A stretch of 8,561 nt of DNA from Candidatus Lightella neohaematopini (GTDB lineage Bacteria > Pseudomonadota > Gammaproteobacteria > Enterobacterales > Enterobacteriaceae), in assembly GCA_025728395.1 (NCBI GenBank), contig JAOBJR010000083.1, positions 1 through 8,561 of the forward strand, given 5' to 3'. Every line of letters begins with the position of its first letter. Position 1 is the stretch's first letter. The position numbers and the translations under genes are program-made. Below the pieces are notes generated by a model that saw only the letters and a program-made list of their open reading frames with translations, did no database searches and had not been told where the DNA came from. Positions 1 through 7,109 of the stretch are shown here, one piece after another.

Positions 1-750
1 CTAATTATAGCAAATTCTATAGATAACATAGTTGGATTTTTTGGAATTAATAAATTACCTACCGGTAGTAAAGATCCATTTGCATTACGTAGGGCTGCTA
101 TTAATATAGTACAAATAATAATAAAAAACGAACTACATATAGATATCAAAAAATTAATAGAATATTCTATAGTAACTTATAATAATAATAATTTTAATCA
201 AAAAAAAGAATTTTTAGTTATGAATATTACTAAATTTATATTTAATCGCTTACATTTTTGGTACAAAAAGAATGGTTTTAATGAAAAAATAGTTAATATT
301 TTCTTAACAAAGAAAGATACTAATTTAGTAAATTTAAATAAAATAATAGTTGATGTTAATAAATTTATAAAATTAGATAAATCAAAAATATTAATTGTGA
401 CTTACAAAAGATTAATTAATTTATTAAATAAATATTCATTTAAAATAAATAATAACTTTAAATTTTCATCTTTGAAAGATAGTGTAGAAATTAATTTATT
501 TTACTATTTAGAAGATACAAAACAAATTATAAAAGAATTTATTATAGAAAAAAAATATTATCAAACATTAATTAAATTAACAAAATTATGTAATGTAATA
601 AATAAATTTATTGATACAGTACAAATTATAGTATCTGATGATTTAATTACATCAAATCGTTTGTTATTAATAAATAATTGTTGTGATTTATTACTAAAAG
701 TAGTTGATTTATCTTTATTAAATAATTTTTTAACAAAAGATTATAATTAG
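1..750 (+). CDS. glyS: Glycyl-tRNA synthetase beta subunit, C-terminal part (5' end outside window)
   Basis: The reading frame is open from the first base of the window and ends at TAG 748-750, giving 249 residues of a protein that is about 690 residues long in E. coli. The beta subunit joins the alpha subunit (glyQ) in the cytoplasmic alpha2beta2 enzyme that charges tRNA-Gly; its C-terminal region contributes to tRNA binding. Recognition rests on the near-identical stretch GSKDPFALRRAA (about residues 22-33 here), which matches GDKDPFALRRAA of E. coli GlyS, and on the C-terminal pattern around SNRLLLI and the ending DLSLLNNF, like NRLTMLE and DISLLQ. The ATG at 220 lies inside this frame and is not a start. 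No frameshift is visible despite an 8-base A run near 200. In E. coli glyS is not next to aroA, so this junction is a rearrangement or the product of large deletions. The identification is secure; what lies upstream is unknown. Confidence 0.95.
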   Translation, partial: LIIANSIDNIVGFFGINKLPTGSKDPFALRRAAINIVQIIIKNELHIDIKKLIEYSIVTYNNNNFNQKKEFLVMNITKFIFNRLHFWYKKNGFNEKIVNIFLTKKDTNLVNLNKIIVDVNKFIKLDKSKILIVTYKRLINLLNKYSFKINNNFKFSSLKDSVEINLFYYLEDTKQIIKEFIIEKKYYQTLIKLTKLCNVINKFIDTVQIIVSDDLITSNRLLLINNCCDLLLKVVDLSLLNNFLTKDYN

Positions 751-751
751 T

Positions 752-2038
752 ATGAATTATTTAACTATTAATCCTAGTAGTTTTTTTGGTGGTTATATTA
801 ATTTACCTGGATCAAAAAGTATTTCTATTAGAGTATTATTATTAGCAGCTCAATCTATAGGTATTACTCATATATATAATTTATTATATAGTGATGATAT
901 TAAATATACATTAATTGCTTTGAAAAAATTAGGTGTAAGATATTTTTTATTTAAAAATAATACATCATGTACAATTTTTGGATTAGGTAATAGTTTTCAT
1001 AATATGAATAAATTATCCATATTTTTAGGTCAATCTGGAGCTTTAATGAGGTTTTTATTAGCTACTTTATGTTTAGGTAATAAACATATTGTATTAACTG
1101 GTTCACCATATATATACCGTCGTCCTATTAAACCATTAATAAATGCTTTACAACAAGGTGGAGCAAAATTTATTTTAAAAAATAATAAATTACCAACAAT
1201 TTTAGGAGGATTTATTGGAGGAAAAATTAGTATTATTGGTAACATGTCTAGTCAATTTATTAGCGCACTACTTATGTTAGCCCCATTAGCAAATTATAAT
1301 ACTACTATTATAGTAAAAAATAAGATAATTTCTAAACCATATATTGATATGACTATTAATATAATGAAGATTTTTGGTGTAAAAATAACTAATTATAATT
1401 ATAAATATTTTTATATTGTTGGGAAACAACAATATTATTCTCCCGGGAATTATATTATAGAAGGAGATATAACACATGCTTCTTACTTTTTAGCAGCTTC
1501 TGTAATTAGCAATAATGCAGTATTAATAAATAATATTAATTATAATAGTATTCAAGGTGATATAAAATTTTTAAACATTTTAAATAAAATGGGAGCTAAA
1601 ATAATATTAGGTAATAATTATATTAAATGTATTGGAGCAAATAAGTTGTATTCAATAAATGTTAACTGTAAAAATATACCTGATGTAGCCATGACTATAG
1701 CTATGATTTCTGTTTTTGCGACCGGGATAACAAGATTATATAATATATCAAATTGGAGTATTAAAGAAACTAATCGTATCGTCGCTATAACAAATGAATT
1801 AATTAAATTAGGAGTGAAAGTAATTAGTAATCAAAATAGTATAGTTATTATACCACAAAAAAAGTTAAGTAAATATGTAATAATTAATACTTATAATGAT
1901 CATCGTATAGCAATGTGTTTTACTTTAATGAGTTTGGCTAAAGTTAAAATTACTATTATTAATCCTAGTTGTGTCAATAAAAGTTTTCCTAATTTTTTTA
2001 GATATTTTTTATCTTATTGTTATATTAACAATAATTAA
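752..2038 (+). CDS. aroA: 5-enolpyruvylshikimate-3-phosphate (EPSP) synthase
   Basis: AroA transfers enolpyruvyl from PEP to shikimate-3-phosphate, the sixth step of the shikimate pathway to chorismate, in the cytoplasm. The protein has 428 residues against 427 in E. coli, and similarity runs from the N-terminus (INLPGSKS) to the C-terminus (NKSFPNFF). Residues equivalent to known E. coli active-site positions are present: K22, S23, R27, G96, R124, the SSQ triplet (166-168), D311, K338/E339/R342 in IKETNR, H384/R385 in YNDHRIAM and K410. Two conserved motifs are altered: PGSKSISIR has Ile where Asn26 is usual, and the LGNAGTAMRP loop reads LGQSGALMRF (residues 92-101). The start at 752 follows the glyS stop by one base, so translational coupling is likely; no good Shine-Dalgarno sequence is visible. 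Loss of the usual serC neighbour on the 5' side and of cmk on the 3' side is inferred from the E. coli order. Intact frame and retained catalytic residues argue for a working enzyme. Confidence 0.96.
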   Translation: MNYLTINPSSFFGGYINLPGSKSISIRVLLLAAQSIGITHIYNLLYSDDIKYTLIALKKLGVRYFLFKNNTSCTIFGLGNSFHNMNKLSIFLGQSGALMRFLLATLCLGNKHIVLTGSPYIYRRPIKPLINALQQGGAKFILKNNKLPTILGGFIGGKISIIGNMSSQFISALLMLAPLANYNTTIIVKNKIISKPYIDMTINIMKIFGVKITNYNYKYFYIVGKQQYYSPGNYIIEGDITHASYFLAASVISNNAVLINNINYNSIQGDIKFLNILNKMGAKIILGNNYIKCIGANKLYSINVNCKNIPDVAMTIAMISVFATGITRLYNISNWSIKETNRIVAITNELIKLGVKVISNQNSIVIIPQKKLSKYVIINTYNDHRIAMCFTLMSLAKVKITIINPSCVNKSFPNFFRYFLSYCYINNN

Positions 2039-2231
2039 TAGTTTATTATTTTTAATAAAATTATTCATTAATTATTAAAATATTATGTATTTGTTGCAAA
2101 AATATTAGTTTGATGTTAATTTTTGATTATATAATACAATAGAGTAATATCATATACTATTATATTATTTAGATATTGATATCATAATTTCTAATTTACG
2201 TAGATTTTATATAAATTAAAATAAGTATCTC
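2039..2231. other. Gene-free AT-rich spacer between aroA and the rpsA leader
   Basis: In E. coli ycaL and cmk lie between aroA and rpsA. Here I find no open frame of useful length and no trace of the cytidylate kinase P-loop or other CMP kinase motifs in either strand, so cmk has either been eroded beyond recognition or moved. The stretch could hold the rpsA promoter: TATAAT occurs at 2130-2135 and a TTGATT/TAATAT pair with a 16-base gap at 2123-2150, but such matches arise often by chance in DNA this AT-rich, so no promoter is called. No tRNA-like T-loop or cloverleaf is seen. Confidence 0.6.
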
Positions 2232-2318
2232 GTTATTGGACAACAGATAATAATATTAACCTACTATATTTTAAGAAAGGATGTTTAAATATTAGTTAAT
2301 AAAAAATTAAGTTTACAT
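2232..2318 (+). promoter_or_regulatory. Probable structured, SD-less translation initiation leader of rpsA
   Basis: The 87 bases before the rpsA start can fold into three small hairpins separated by A/U-rich links. Hairpin one: 2232-2237 pairs with 2246-2251 (including G-U pairs) around the loop GGACAACA. Hairpin two: 2266-2274 pairs with 2285-2292 with one bulged T (2269), around the loop GAAAGGATGT. Hairpin three: TTAAT 2296-2300 pairs with ATTAA 2306-2310. The first two loops display GGA. No Shine-Dalgarno sequence sits at normal distance; the only AAGGA (2277-2281) is 37 bases upstream of ATG. This resembles the known E. coli rpsA initiation region, which lacks a canonical SD, folds into hairpins carrying GGA in loops over about 90 bases, and is the target of autogenous repression by free S1. 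Function here is inferred from position and shape; stems are short and AT-rich, so folding is not certain. Confidence 0.55.
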
Positions 2319-3986
2319 ATGATAGAATCTTTTACTCAATTATTTGAAAAATCTATAAAAAATATTAATATTTATTCTGGTATGATTGTCAAAGGATTAA
2401 TAGTATCAATTACAAAAAATATGGTTTTGGTTGATGCTAATTTAAAATCAGAAGCTACTATTCCAATAGAACAATTTTATGATATGTATGGTAATTTAGA
2501 AATTAAGGTTGGTGATACAGTAGATGTTATGTTAGACAATATAGAAAATGGATTAGGAGAAACATTACTCTCAAGAGAAAAAGCAAAAAAACAAGAAGTA
2601 TGGAATCAATTAGAAAAAATATATAACGATACTAGTACTACTGTTGGTATAGTAAGTGGAAAAGTAAAAGGTGGTTTTACAGTTGAACTAAATGGAGTAC
2701 GTGCATTTCTACCTGGTTCTCTAGTAGATATCAAACCTATTAAAGATAATAATCTTGAAGGTAAAGAATTAGAATTTAAAATAATTAAACTAGATAAAAA
2801 ACGTAATAATATAGTTGTGTCACGTAGAGCCATTTTAGAATTAGAGTATAATAGTTATAAATTAAAATTACTATCTAATTTACAAGAAGGTATGATAGTT
2901 AAAGGAATAGTAAAAAACTTAACAGACTATGGTGCTTTTATTGATCTTGGTGGTGTTGATGGATTATTACATATTACTGATATAGCTTGGAAAAGAGTTA
3001 AACACCCTAGTGAAATTATAAAGCTTGGTGAGGAAATAACTGTTAAAATATTAAAATTTGATAAGGAACAAAATAGAGTATCTTTAGGATTAAAACAATT
3101 AAAACATGATCCTTGGTTATTATTAATAAAAAAATATTCAGAAGGTGATCGTTTACAAGGTAAAGTAACTAATTTAACTGACTATGGATGTTTTGTAGAA
3201 ATTGATCATGGTATTGAAGGTTTGGTTCATATTTCTGAAATGGATTGGACTAATAAAAATATCCATCCATCTAAATTAGTTAATATTAACGATATAGTTG
3301 AAGTAATGATTTTAAATATTGATCATGAGCGTCGTCGTATATCATTAGGTATTAAACAATGTAAAATTAATCCGTGGAAAAACTTTGCATCATTATATAA
3401 TAAAGGTGATTGTGTAAGTGGTAAAATAAAATCTGTAACTGATTTTGGTATATTTATTGAATTGGATGGTGGCGTAGATGGTTTAATACATTTATCTGAT
3501 ATATCATGGGAAACAGATACTAAAATTATACAACAATATAAAAAGGGTGATATAATTAAATCTTTAGTATTACAAGTTGATGCTGAACGAGAGCGTATTT
3601 CTTTAGGTATAAAACAATTAATTGAAGATCCATTGAATGTTTTTTTTAATAATTATAGAAACGAAATAATTAATGGTAAAGTAAAGTCTTTAGATAAAGA
3701 TAATGGGATTAATTTACATTTAACAAATAATATTAATGGATATTTAAATATTAATGAACTTACTGACACTAAATATGTTAAAAATTTAATGTGCGTAAAT
3801 ATTGGTGATACTATTAAAGTAAAAGTTGATAATATTGATCGTAAAAATAGACGTATTAATGTAATATATTATACTCATGGTATTGTAGATAAAAAAAGAA
3901 ATATTAATCAAGATAAAGAGTTAAAAAATAATAAATTTTCTAATACTATGAGAGAAGCTTTTAAAGCAGCTACGAAAGAAGATTAA
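2319..3986 (+). CDS. rpsA: 30S ribosomal protein S1
   Basis: S1 binds the 30S subunit and holds mRNA near the initiation site, which matters most for messages with weak Shine-Dalgarno sequences. The protein has 555 residues against 557 in E. coli and begins MIESFTQLFE, close to E. coli MTESFAQLFE, which fixes the start at 2319. Six S1 (OB-fold) repeats are visible at about residues 21-87, 105-170, 190-259, 276-346, 362-433 and 448-516. Repeats 1-2 dock on the ribosome through S2 in E. coli; repeats 3-5 carry the RNA-binding signature (for example LTDYGAFIDL, LTDYGCFVEI, VTDFGIFIEL). Repeats 3-5 are extremely conserved, whereas repeat 6 and the tail are clearly more diverged, though intact and ending in MREAFKAA as in E. 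coli. Retention of all six repeats is notable for such a reduced genome. The gene stands apart from its neighbours (280-bp and 175-bp gaps), consistent with its own leader and control. Confidence 0.98.
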   Translation: MIESFTQLFEKSIKNINIYSGMIVKGLIVSITKNMVLVDANLKSEATIPIEQFYDMYGNLEIKVGDTVDVMLDNIENGLGETLLSREKAKKQEVWNQLEKIYNDTSTTVGIVSGKVKGGFTVELNGVRAFLPGSLVDIKPIKDNNLEGKELEFKIIKLDKKRNNIVVSRRAILELEYNSYKLKLLSNLQEGMIVKGIVKNLTDYGAFIDLGGVDGLLHITDIAWKRVKHPSEIIKLGEEITVKILKFDKEQNRVSLGLKQLKHDPWLLLIKKYSEGDRLQGKVTNLTDYGCFVEIDHGIEGLVHISEMDWTNKNIHPSKLVNINDIVEVMILNIDHERRRISLGIKQCKINPWKNFASLYNKGDCVSGKIKSVTDFGIFIELDGGVDGLIHLSDISWETDTKIIQQYKKGDIIKSLVLQVDAERERISLGIKQLIEDPLNVFFNNYRNEIINGKVKSLDKDNGINLHLTNNINGYLNINELTDTKYVKNLMCVNIGDTIKVKVDNIDRKNRRINVIYYTHGIVDKKRNINQDKELKNNKFSNTMREAFKAATKED

Positions 3987-4001
3987 AAAAAGTTATTTTT
4001 T
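3986..4001 (+). terminator. Weak candidate terminator hairpin after rpsA
   Basis: Directly at the rpsA stop codon, six A (3986-3991), the loop GTTA and six T (3996-4001) form an A/U-only stem-loop followed by ATTTC. A stem without G-C pairs would be weak, and such arrangements arise easily by chance here, so this is only a possibility. The rest of the 175-bp spacer to msbA (to 4161), where E. coli carries ihfB and ycaI, shows no gene, no IHF-like remnant and only a 12-base palindrome (4017-4028). Confidence 0.22.
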
Positions 4002-4161
4002 ATTTCAGATAATTTTACTTAATTAAGTTATTGTAATTTGTCTATTTTATTAAAAATAATGTATTTAAATATATATAATTAATATTAATTAACTTAAAAA
4101 TTAAATATTACGTTTTTTTGATATTTTTATGTATTATTTATGTGTTTATAAAATTTAGTCA

Positions 4162-5907
4162 ATGTTAAAAAATAATACTACCACATGGCAAACATTTAGC
4201 CGATTTTGGTGTATGGTTTACCCATTTAAAATTAAATTAGTAATTGCAATGATTGCATTGGTTATTAGTGCAATTAGTAATGCTTATATGATATCATTGT
4301 TAAAACCAATTTTTGATCATAGTTTTGTTATTACTAATAATAATTCTATAATATGGTGGGTACCATTTACTATAATTGGTTTATCATTATTACGTAGTAG
4401 TAGTAATTTTATTGCTAATTATTGTATAGTATGGGTATCTAGTAAAATTGTAATGAATATTAGAAAAATGTTATTTACTCATATTATGAGTATGCCAGTA
4501 TCGTTCTTTGATACTAAACCAACTAGTAAATTACTATCTTATATCACTTACGTAGCAGAACAAGTTGCTGCTACTTCTTCTAGTGTATTAATTAATATTA
4601 TCCGTGATGGTACATTAATCATGTTATTATGTTGTATGATGTTTTATTATAGTCCATTACTATCTACAATTTTACTAATATTAACTCCATGTATTTTTCT
4701 AACTAATAAATTTGTTTCTAATAAATCTAAAATTATTAGTAAAGAAATGCAATACGCTATGGAACAAGTTATCCATAGCACAGAACAAATGCTTAAAGGA
4801 CATAAAGAAATATTAATGTATGGAGGTCAAAATATAGAAAATAAAAGATTTTATTATGTTAGTAATTTTATGAGACAACAAGAAATAAAAATGGTAATTA
4901 CTGCATCTTTATCAGATATATTAATACAATTAATTACATCATTAGCTTTAGCAATTATACTATATATTATAAGTTTCCCAATAATATCAAAGACTATTAC
5001 TGCTGGTACTATTACTGTTGTATTTTCTTCTATGATCGCATTAATACGACCAATAAAATCATTAACTAACATTAATACTCAATTTCAGAAAGGTATGACA
5101 GCTTGTAAAACAATATTTTCTATTCTAGATATCAAAAGTGAAAAAAATCATCCAATAATTTATACAAAAAATATTGAGGGAAATATAATTTTTAATGATG
5201 TAACATTTACATATCCAACTAATAATAATCCATCATTATATAATATTACTTTTAATATTCCTGCCGGAAGCAAAGTAGCTTTGGTTGGACATTCAGGTGC
5301 AGGCAAATCAACTATTGCTTACTTATTAACTCGTTTCTATAATATAGAATCTGGTAATATTACTATAGACGGTATTAATCTCTACGATTATAATATTTTT
5401 TCATTAAGAAATCAAATATCATTAATATCACAAAATATATATCTTTTTAATGATACTATTGCTAATAATATTAGTTATGCTAATAAAAATTTATGTTCTA
5501 GAAAACAAATAGAGATTGTTGCTGATATGGCTTATGTAATGGATTTTGTTAAAAATATGGATAATGGTTTAGATACTATAATTGGTGAGAATGGTATTTT
5601 ACTATCTAGTGGTCAAAGACAATGTATTGCAATTGCTAGAGCATTTTTAAAAAATAGTTCAATTATTATTCTTGATGAGGCAACATCTGCTTTAGATGTA
5701 AAAACAGAGTTAAATATACAACAAGCTTTACATATTTTAAAAAAGAATTGTACATTATTAATTATAGCACATCGCTTATCTACTATCGAAGATGTTGATG
5801 AAATATTAGTTATAAAAAATGGTAAAATAATTGAAAGAGGTAATCATAAAAAGTTAATTAATGACCAGGGATTATATGCGCAAATGTGTCATATACAATA
5901 TAATTAA
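4162..5907 (+). CDS. msbA: Lipid A export ABC transporter ATP-binding/permease protein MsbA
   Basis: MsbA is a homodimeric inner-membrane ABC exporter that flips lipid A-core from the cytoplasmic to the periplasmic leaflet. The 581 residues (582 in E. coli) carry an N-terminal six-helix membrane domain (about 20-310; for example 22-48, 67-91, 151-181, 254-276) and a C-terminal nucleotide-binding domain (about 342-578). Visible motifs are an aromatic A-loop Tyr351, Walker A GHSGAGKST (376-384), Q-loop Gln424, the signature LSSGQ (481-485), Walker B IIILDE (501-506) with catalytic Glu506, and the switch His537. The signature is LSGGQ in E. coli, so one Gly is Ser, and the following RQR is RQC; Walker A is otherwise normal. 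N-terminal TTTWQTF aligns with E. coli STWQTF and supports the start at 4162, though no Shine-Dalgarno is seen. It is followed by lpxK after 10 bases, the same order as in E. coli, implying one transcript for lipid A maturation and export. Confidence 0.97.
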   Translation: MLKNNTTTWQTFSRFWCMVYPFKIKLVIAMIALVISAISNAYMISLLKPIFDHSFVITNNNSIIWWVPFTIIGLSLLRSSSNFIANYCIVWVSSKIVMNIRKMLFTHIMSMPVSFFDTKPTSKLLSYITYVAEQVAATSSSVLINIIRDGTLIMLLCCMMFYYSPLLSTILLILTPCIFLTNKFVSNKSKIISKEMQYAMEQVIHSTEQMLKGHKEILMYGGQNIENKRFYYVSNFMRQQEIKMVITASLSDILIQLITSLALAIILYIISFPIISKTITAGTITVVFSSMIALIRPIKSLTNINTQFQKGMTACKTIFSILDIKSEKNHPIIYTKNIEGNIIFNDVTFTYPTNNNPSLYNITFNIPAGSKVALVGHSGAGKSTIAYLLTRFYNIESGNITIDGINLYDYNIFSLRNQISLISQNIYLFNDTIANNISYANKNLCSRKQIEIVADMAYVMDFVKNMDNGLDTIIGENGILLSSGQRQCIAIARAFLKNSSIIILDEATSALDVKTELNIQQALHILKKNCTLLIIAHRLSTIEDVDEILVIKNGKIIERGNHKKLINDQGLYAQMCHIQYN

Positions 5908-5917
5908 TAAAATATTA

Positions 5918-6907
5918 ATGAAAATTTGGTTTGAACATTCTTTGTTTGTTTATTTATTATTACCAATAACATGGCTATATAAAATTATTACAATTATAAT
6001 AAAATTTTGTTATAAAATAGGATGGTTAAAAACATATTATTTTTCTGTACCAATAATTATTATTGGTAATATCACTGTTGGGGGTAATGGTAAAACACCA
6101 ATAGTTATATGGTTAGTAAATAAACTAAAACGTAGAGGTTGGAAAGTAGGTGTTATTACTAGAGGCTATGGTGGTAATATAAATTATCCATGTGTTATTA
6201 CAAATAATACAAATAGTAAACAATGTGGAGATGAAGCTATATTAATATGGCAACGAACTAACGTTCCAGTAGTAGTTGCTAAAAAAAGAGTATTAGCTGC
6301 TAATAAGTTAATAGAATTATATAATTTAGATGTTATTATTAGTGATGATGGATTACAACATTATTCATTAGGAAGAAATATAGAATGGGTAATAATAAAT
6401 GGATATTACCGATTTGGTAATGGTTATCTATTACCTTCAGGACCAATGAGAGAAAGTATTAACCGTTTAAATTACTCAAAAGTAATTATAGTGAATCATG
6501 GATTACTTCAACGTAATGAGATTCCTATGTTTATTAAAATTTATAACGTAATAAATTTATATAATAAGAAAAGTTTACCTATTAGTAAGTTTAAATTTAA
6601 TAGAATAATATTAATAGCTGGTATAGGATATCCTAAAATTTTTTTTAATATGGTAAAATACTTAGGTATATTTCCAATAAGAGAAATATCCTTTCTTGAT
6701 CATCAAGAATATAGTCAATCTATGTTGGATTCATTAACTTATTATAGTACAGAACAATTATTAATGACTGAAAAAGATGCTGTGAAATGTCAAAAATTTG
6801 CTCGCGAAAATTGGTGGTATTTGCCAATATATGCACATCTACCATTAAAAATAAGTAATAAATTATTAAACAATATAGAACATTATATTTTTAAATATAA
6901 GCAATAA
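5918..6907 (+). CDS. lpxK: Tetraacyldisaccharide 4'-kinase (lipid A 4'-kinase)
   Basis: LpxK phosphorylates the 4' position of the tetraacyldisaccharide-1-phosphate to make lipid IVA, at the cytoplasmic face of the inner membrane. The open frame extends back to an ATG at 5861 inside msbA, but similarity begins at MKIWFEHSLFVYLLLPITWLY, matching E. coli MIEKIWSGESPLWRLLLPLSWLY, so the start is placed at 5918; this gives 329 residues against 328 in E. coli and a 10-base gap from msbA. Visible features are an N-terminal hydrophobic segment (about 9-30), the P-loop GGNGKT (55-60) in the family pattern GNxTxGGNGKTP, the RGYGG segment (82-86), the SDDGLQH motif with the two Asp (143-144) that include the catalytic base, RFGNG and LLPSGPMRE (165-179), DHQ (261-263), and MTEKDAVKC (283-291). 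All key motifs are intact. There is no convincing Shine-Dalgarno sequence; coupling to msbA translation is plausible. Confidence 0.97.
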   Translation: MKIWFEHSLFVYLLLPITWLYKIITIIIKFCYKIGWLKTYYFSVPIIIIGNITVGGNGKTPIVIWLVNKLKRRGWKVGVITRGYGGNINYPCVITNNTNSKQCGDEAILIWQRTNVPVVVAKKRVLAANKLIELYNLDVIISDDGLQHYSLGRNIEWVIINGYYRFGNGYLLPSGPMRESINRLNYSKVIIVNHGLLQRNEIPMFIKIYNVINLYNKKSLPISKFKFNRIILIAGIGYPKIFFNMVKYLGIFPIREISFLDHQEYSQSMLDSLTYYSTEQLLMTEKDAVKCQKFARENWWYLPIYAHLPLKISNKLLNNIEHYIFKYKQ

Positions 6908-6937
6908 AATTTAAATATTTTAAAACTTTTTAAGTTT

Positions 6938-7102
6938 ATGGTAAATAAAGAATTATTAAAAATTATTGTATGTCCAGTTTGCAAAAATAAATTATTTTTA
7001 AAAAAAAGAAAACAAGAACTAATTTGTGTTATTGATTCATTAGCTTATCCTATATTAGATAATATACCAATACTTATAAAAGATAAAGCAAGGAAATTTT
7101 AG
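6938..7102 (+). CDS. ycaR: Trm112/UPF0434-family small zinc-ribbon protein YcaR
   Basis: This 54-codon gene between lpxK and kdsB encodes a protein starting MVNKELLKIIVCPVC and containing QELICVIDSLAYPILDNIPIL. It aligns along its length with the 60-residue E. coli YcaR ([32 protein letters not shown]), lacking only about six C-terminal residues. Cys12 and Cys15 form a CPVC zinc-knuckle-like pair and Cys30 lies in LIC; a full four-Cys site is not present, as in the E. coli protein. The family belongs to the Trm112-like fold; Trm112 in eukaryotes activates methyltransferases, but the role of bacterial YcaR is not settled. It sits 30 bases after lpxK (E. coli has ycaQ in between) and 7 bases before kdsB. 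The constant link to kdsB hints at a job connected with LPS or envelope synthesis, which is inference only. No Shine-Dalgarno sequence precedes it. Confidence 0.93.
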   Translation: MVNKELLKIIVCPVCKNKLFLKKRKQELICVIDSLAYPILDNIPILIKDKARKF

Positions 7103-7109
7103 TAAGTAA

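Noticed and set aside
180..208. AAT microsatellite-like run and 8-base A tract in glyS, possible slippage site
   Set aside because: The frame continues intact on both sides with good GlyS similarity, so nothing suggests a frameshift.
220..750. A separate 176-residue gene starting at ATG 220
   Set aside because: The same frame is open and matches GlyS upstream to base 1, so this is the interior of glyS.
1030..1477. Minus-strand open frames of 71 and 63 codons inside aroA
   Set aside because: They lie fully within a well-supported aroA, have no recognisable domains, and reflect frames that stay open by chance in AT-rich DNA.
2110..2150. Promoter-like TATAAT and TTGATT/TAATAT matches upstream of rpsA
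   Set aside because: The TTGATG to TATAAT spacing is only 14 bases and the other pair is poor; such hits are expected by chance at this base composition.
2039..2231. Possible cmk remnant between aroA and rpsA
   Set aside because: No kinase P-loop or other cytidylate kinase motif could be read in any frame, so no pseudogene is claimed.
2606..2833. Minus-strand open frame of 75 codons inside rpsA
   Set aside because: It is antisense to the conserved S1 repeat 2 coding sequence; no family resemblance or start signal.
4017..4028. Perfect 12-base palindrome ACTTAATTAAGT between rpsA and msbA
   Set aside because: Its potential stem is only 4 pairs, it has no partner copies, and AT-rich palindromes of this size are common by chance; no binding protein can be proposed.
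4854..5072. Minus-strand open frame of 72 codons inside msbA
   Set aside because: Antisense to transmembrane-coding sequence; its hydrophobic, Ile-rich composition mirrors the opposite strand.
5861..5917. A longer lpxK start at 5861 overlapping msbA
   Set aside because: The 19 extra residues have no counterpart in LpxK, while MKIWFEH at 5918 aligns with the family N-terminus and gives the normal length.
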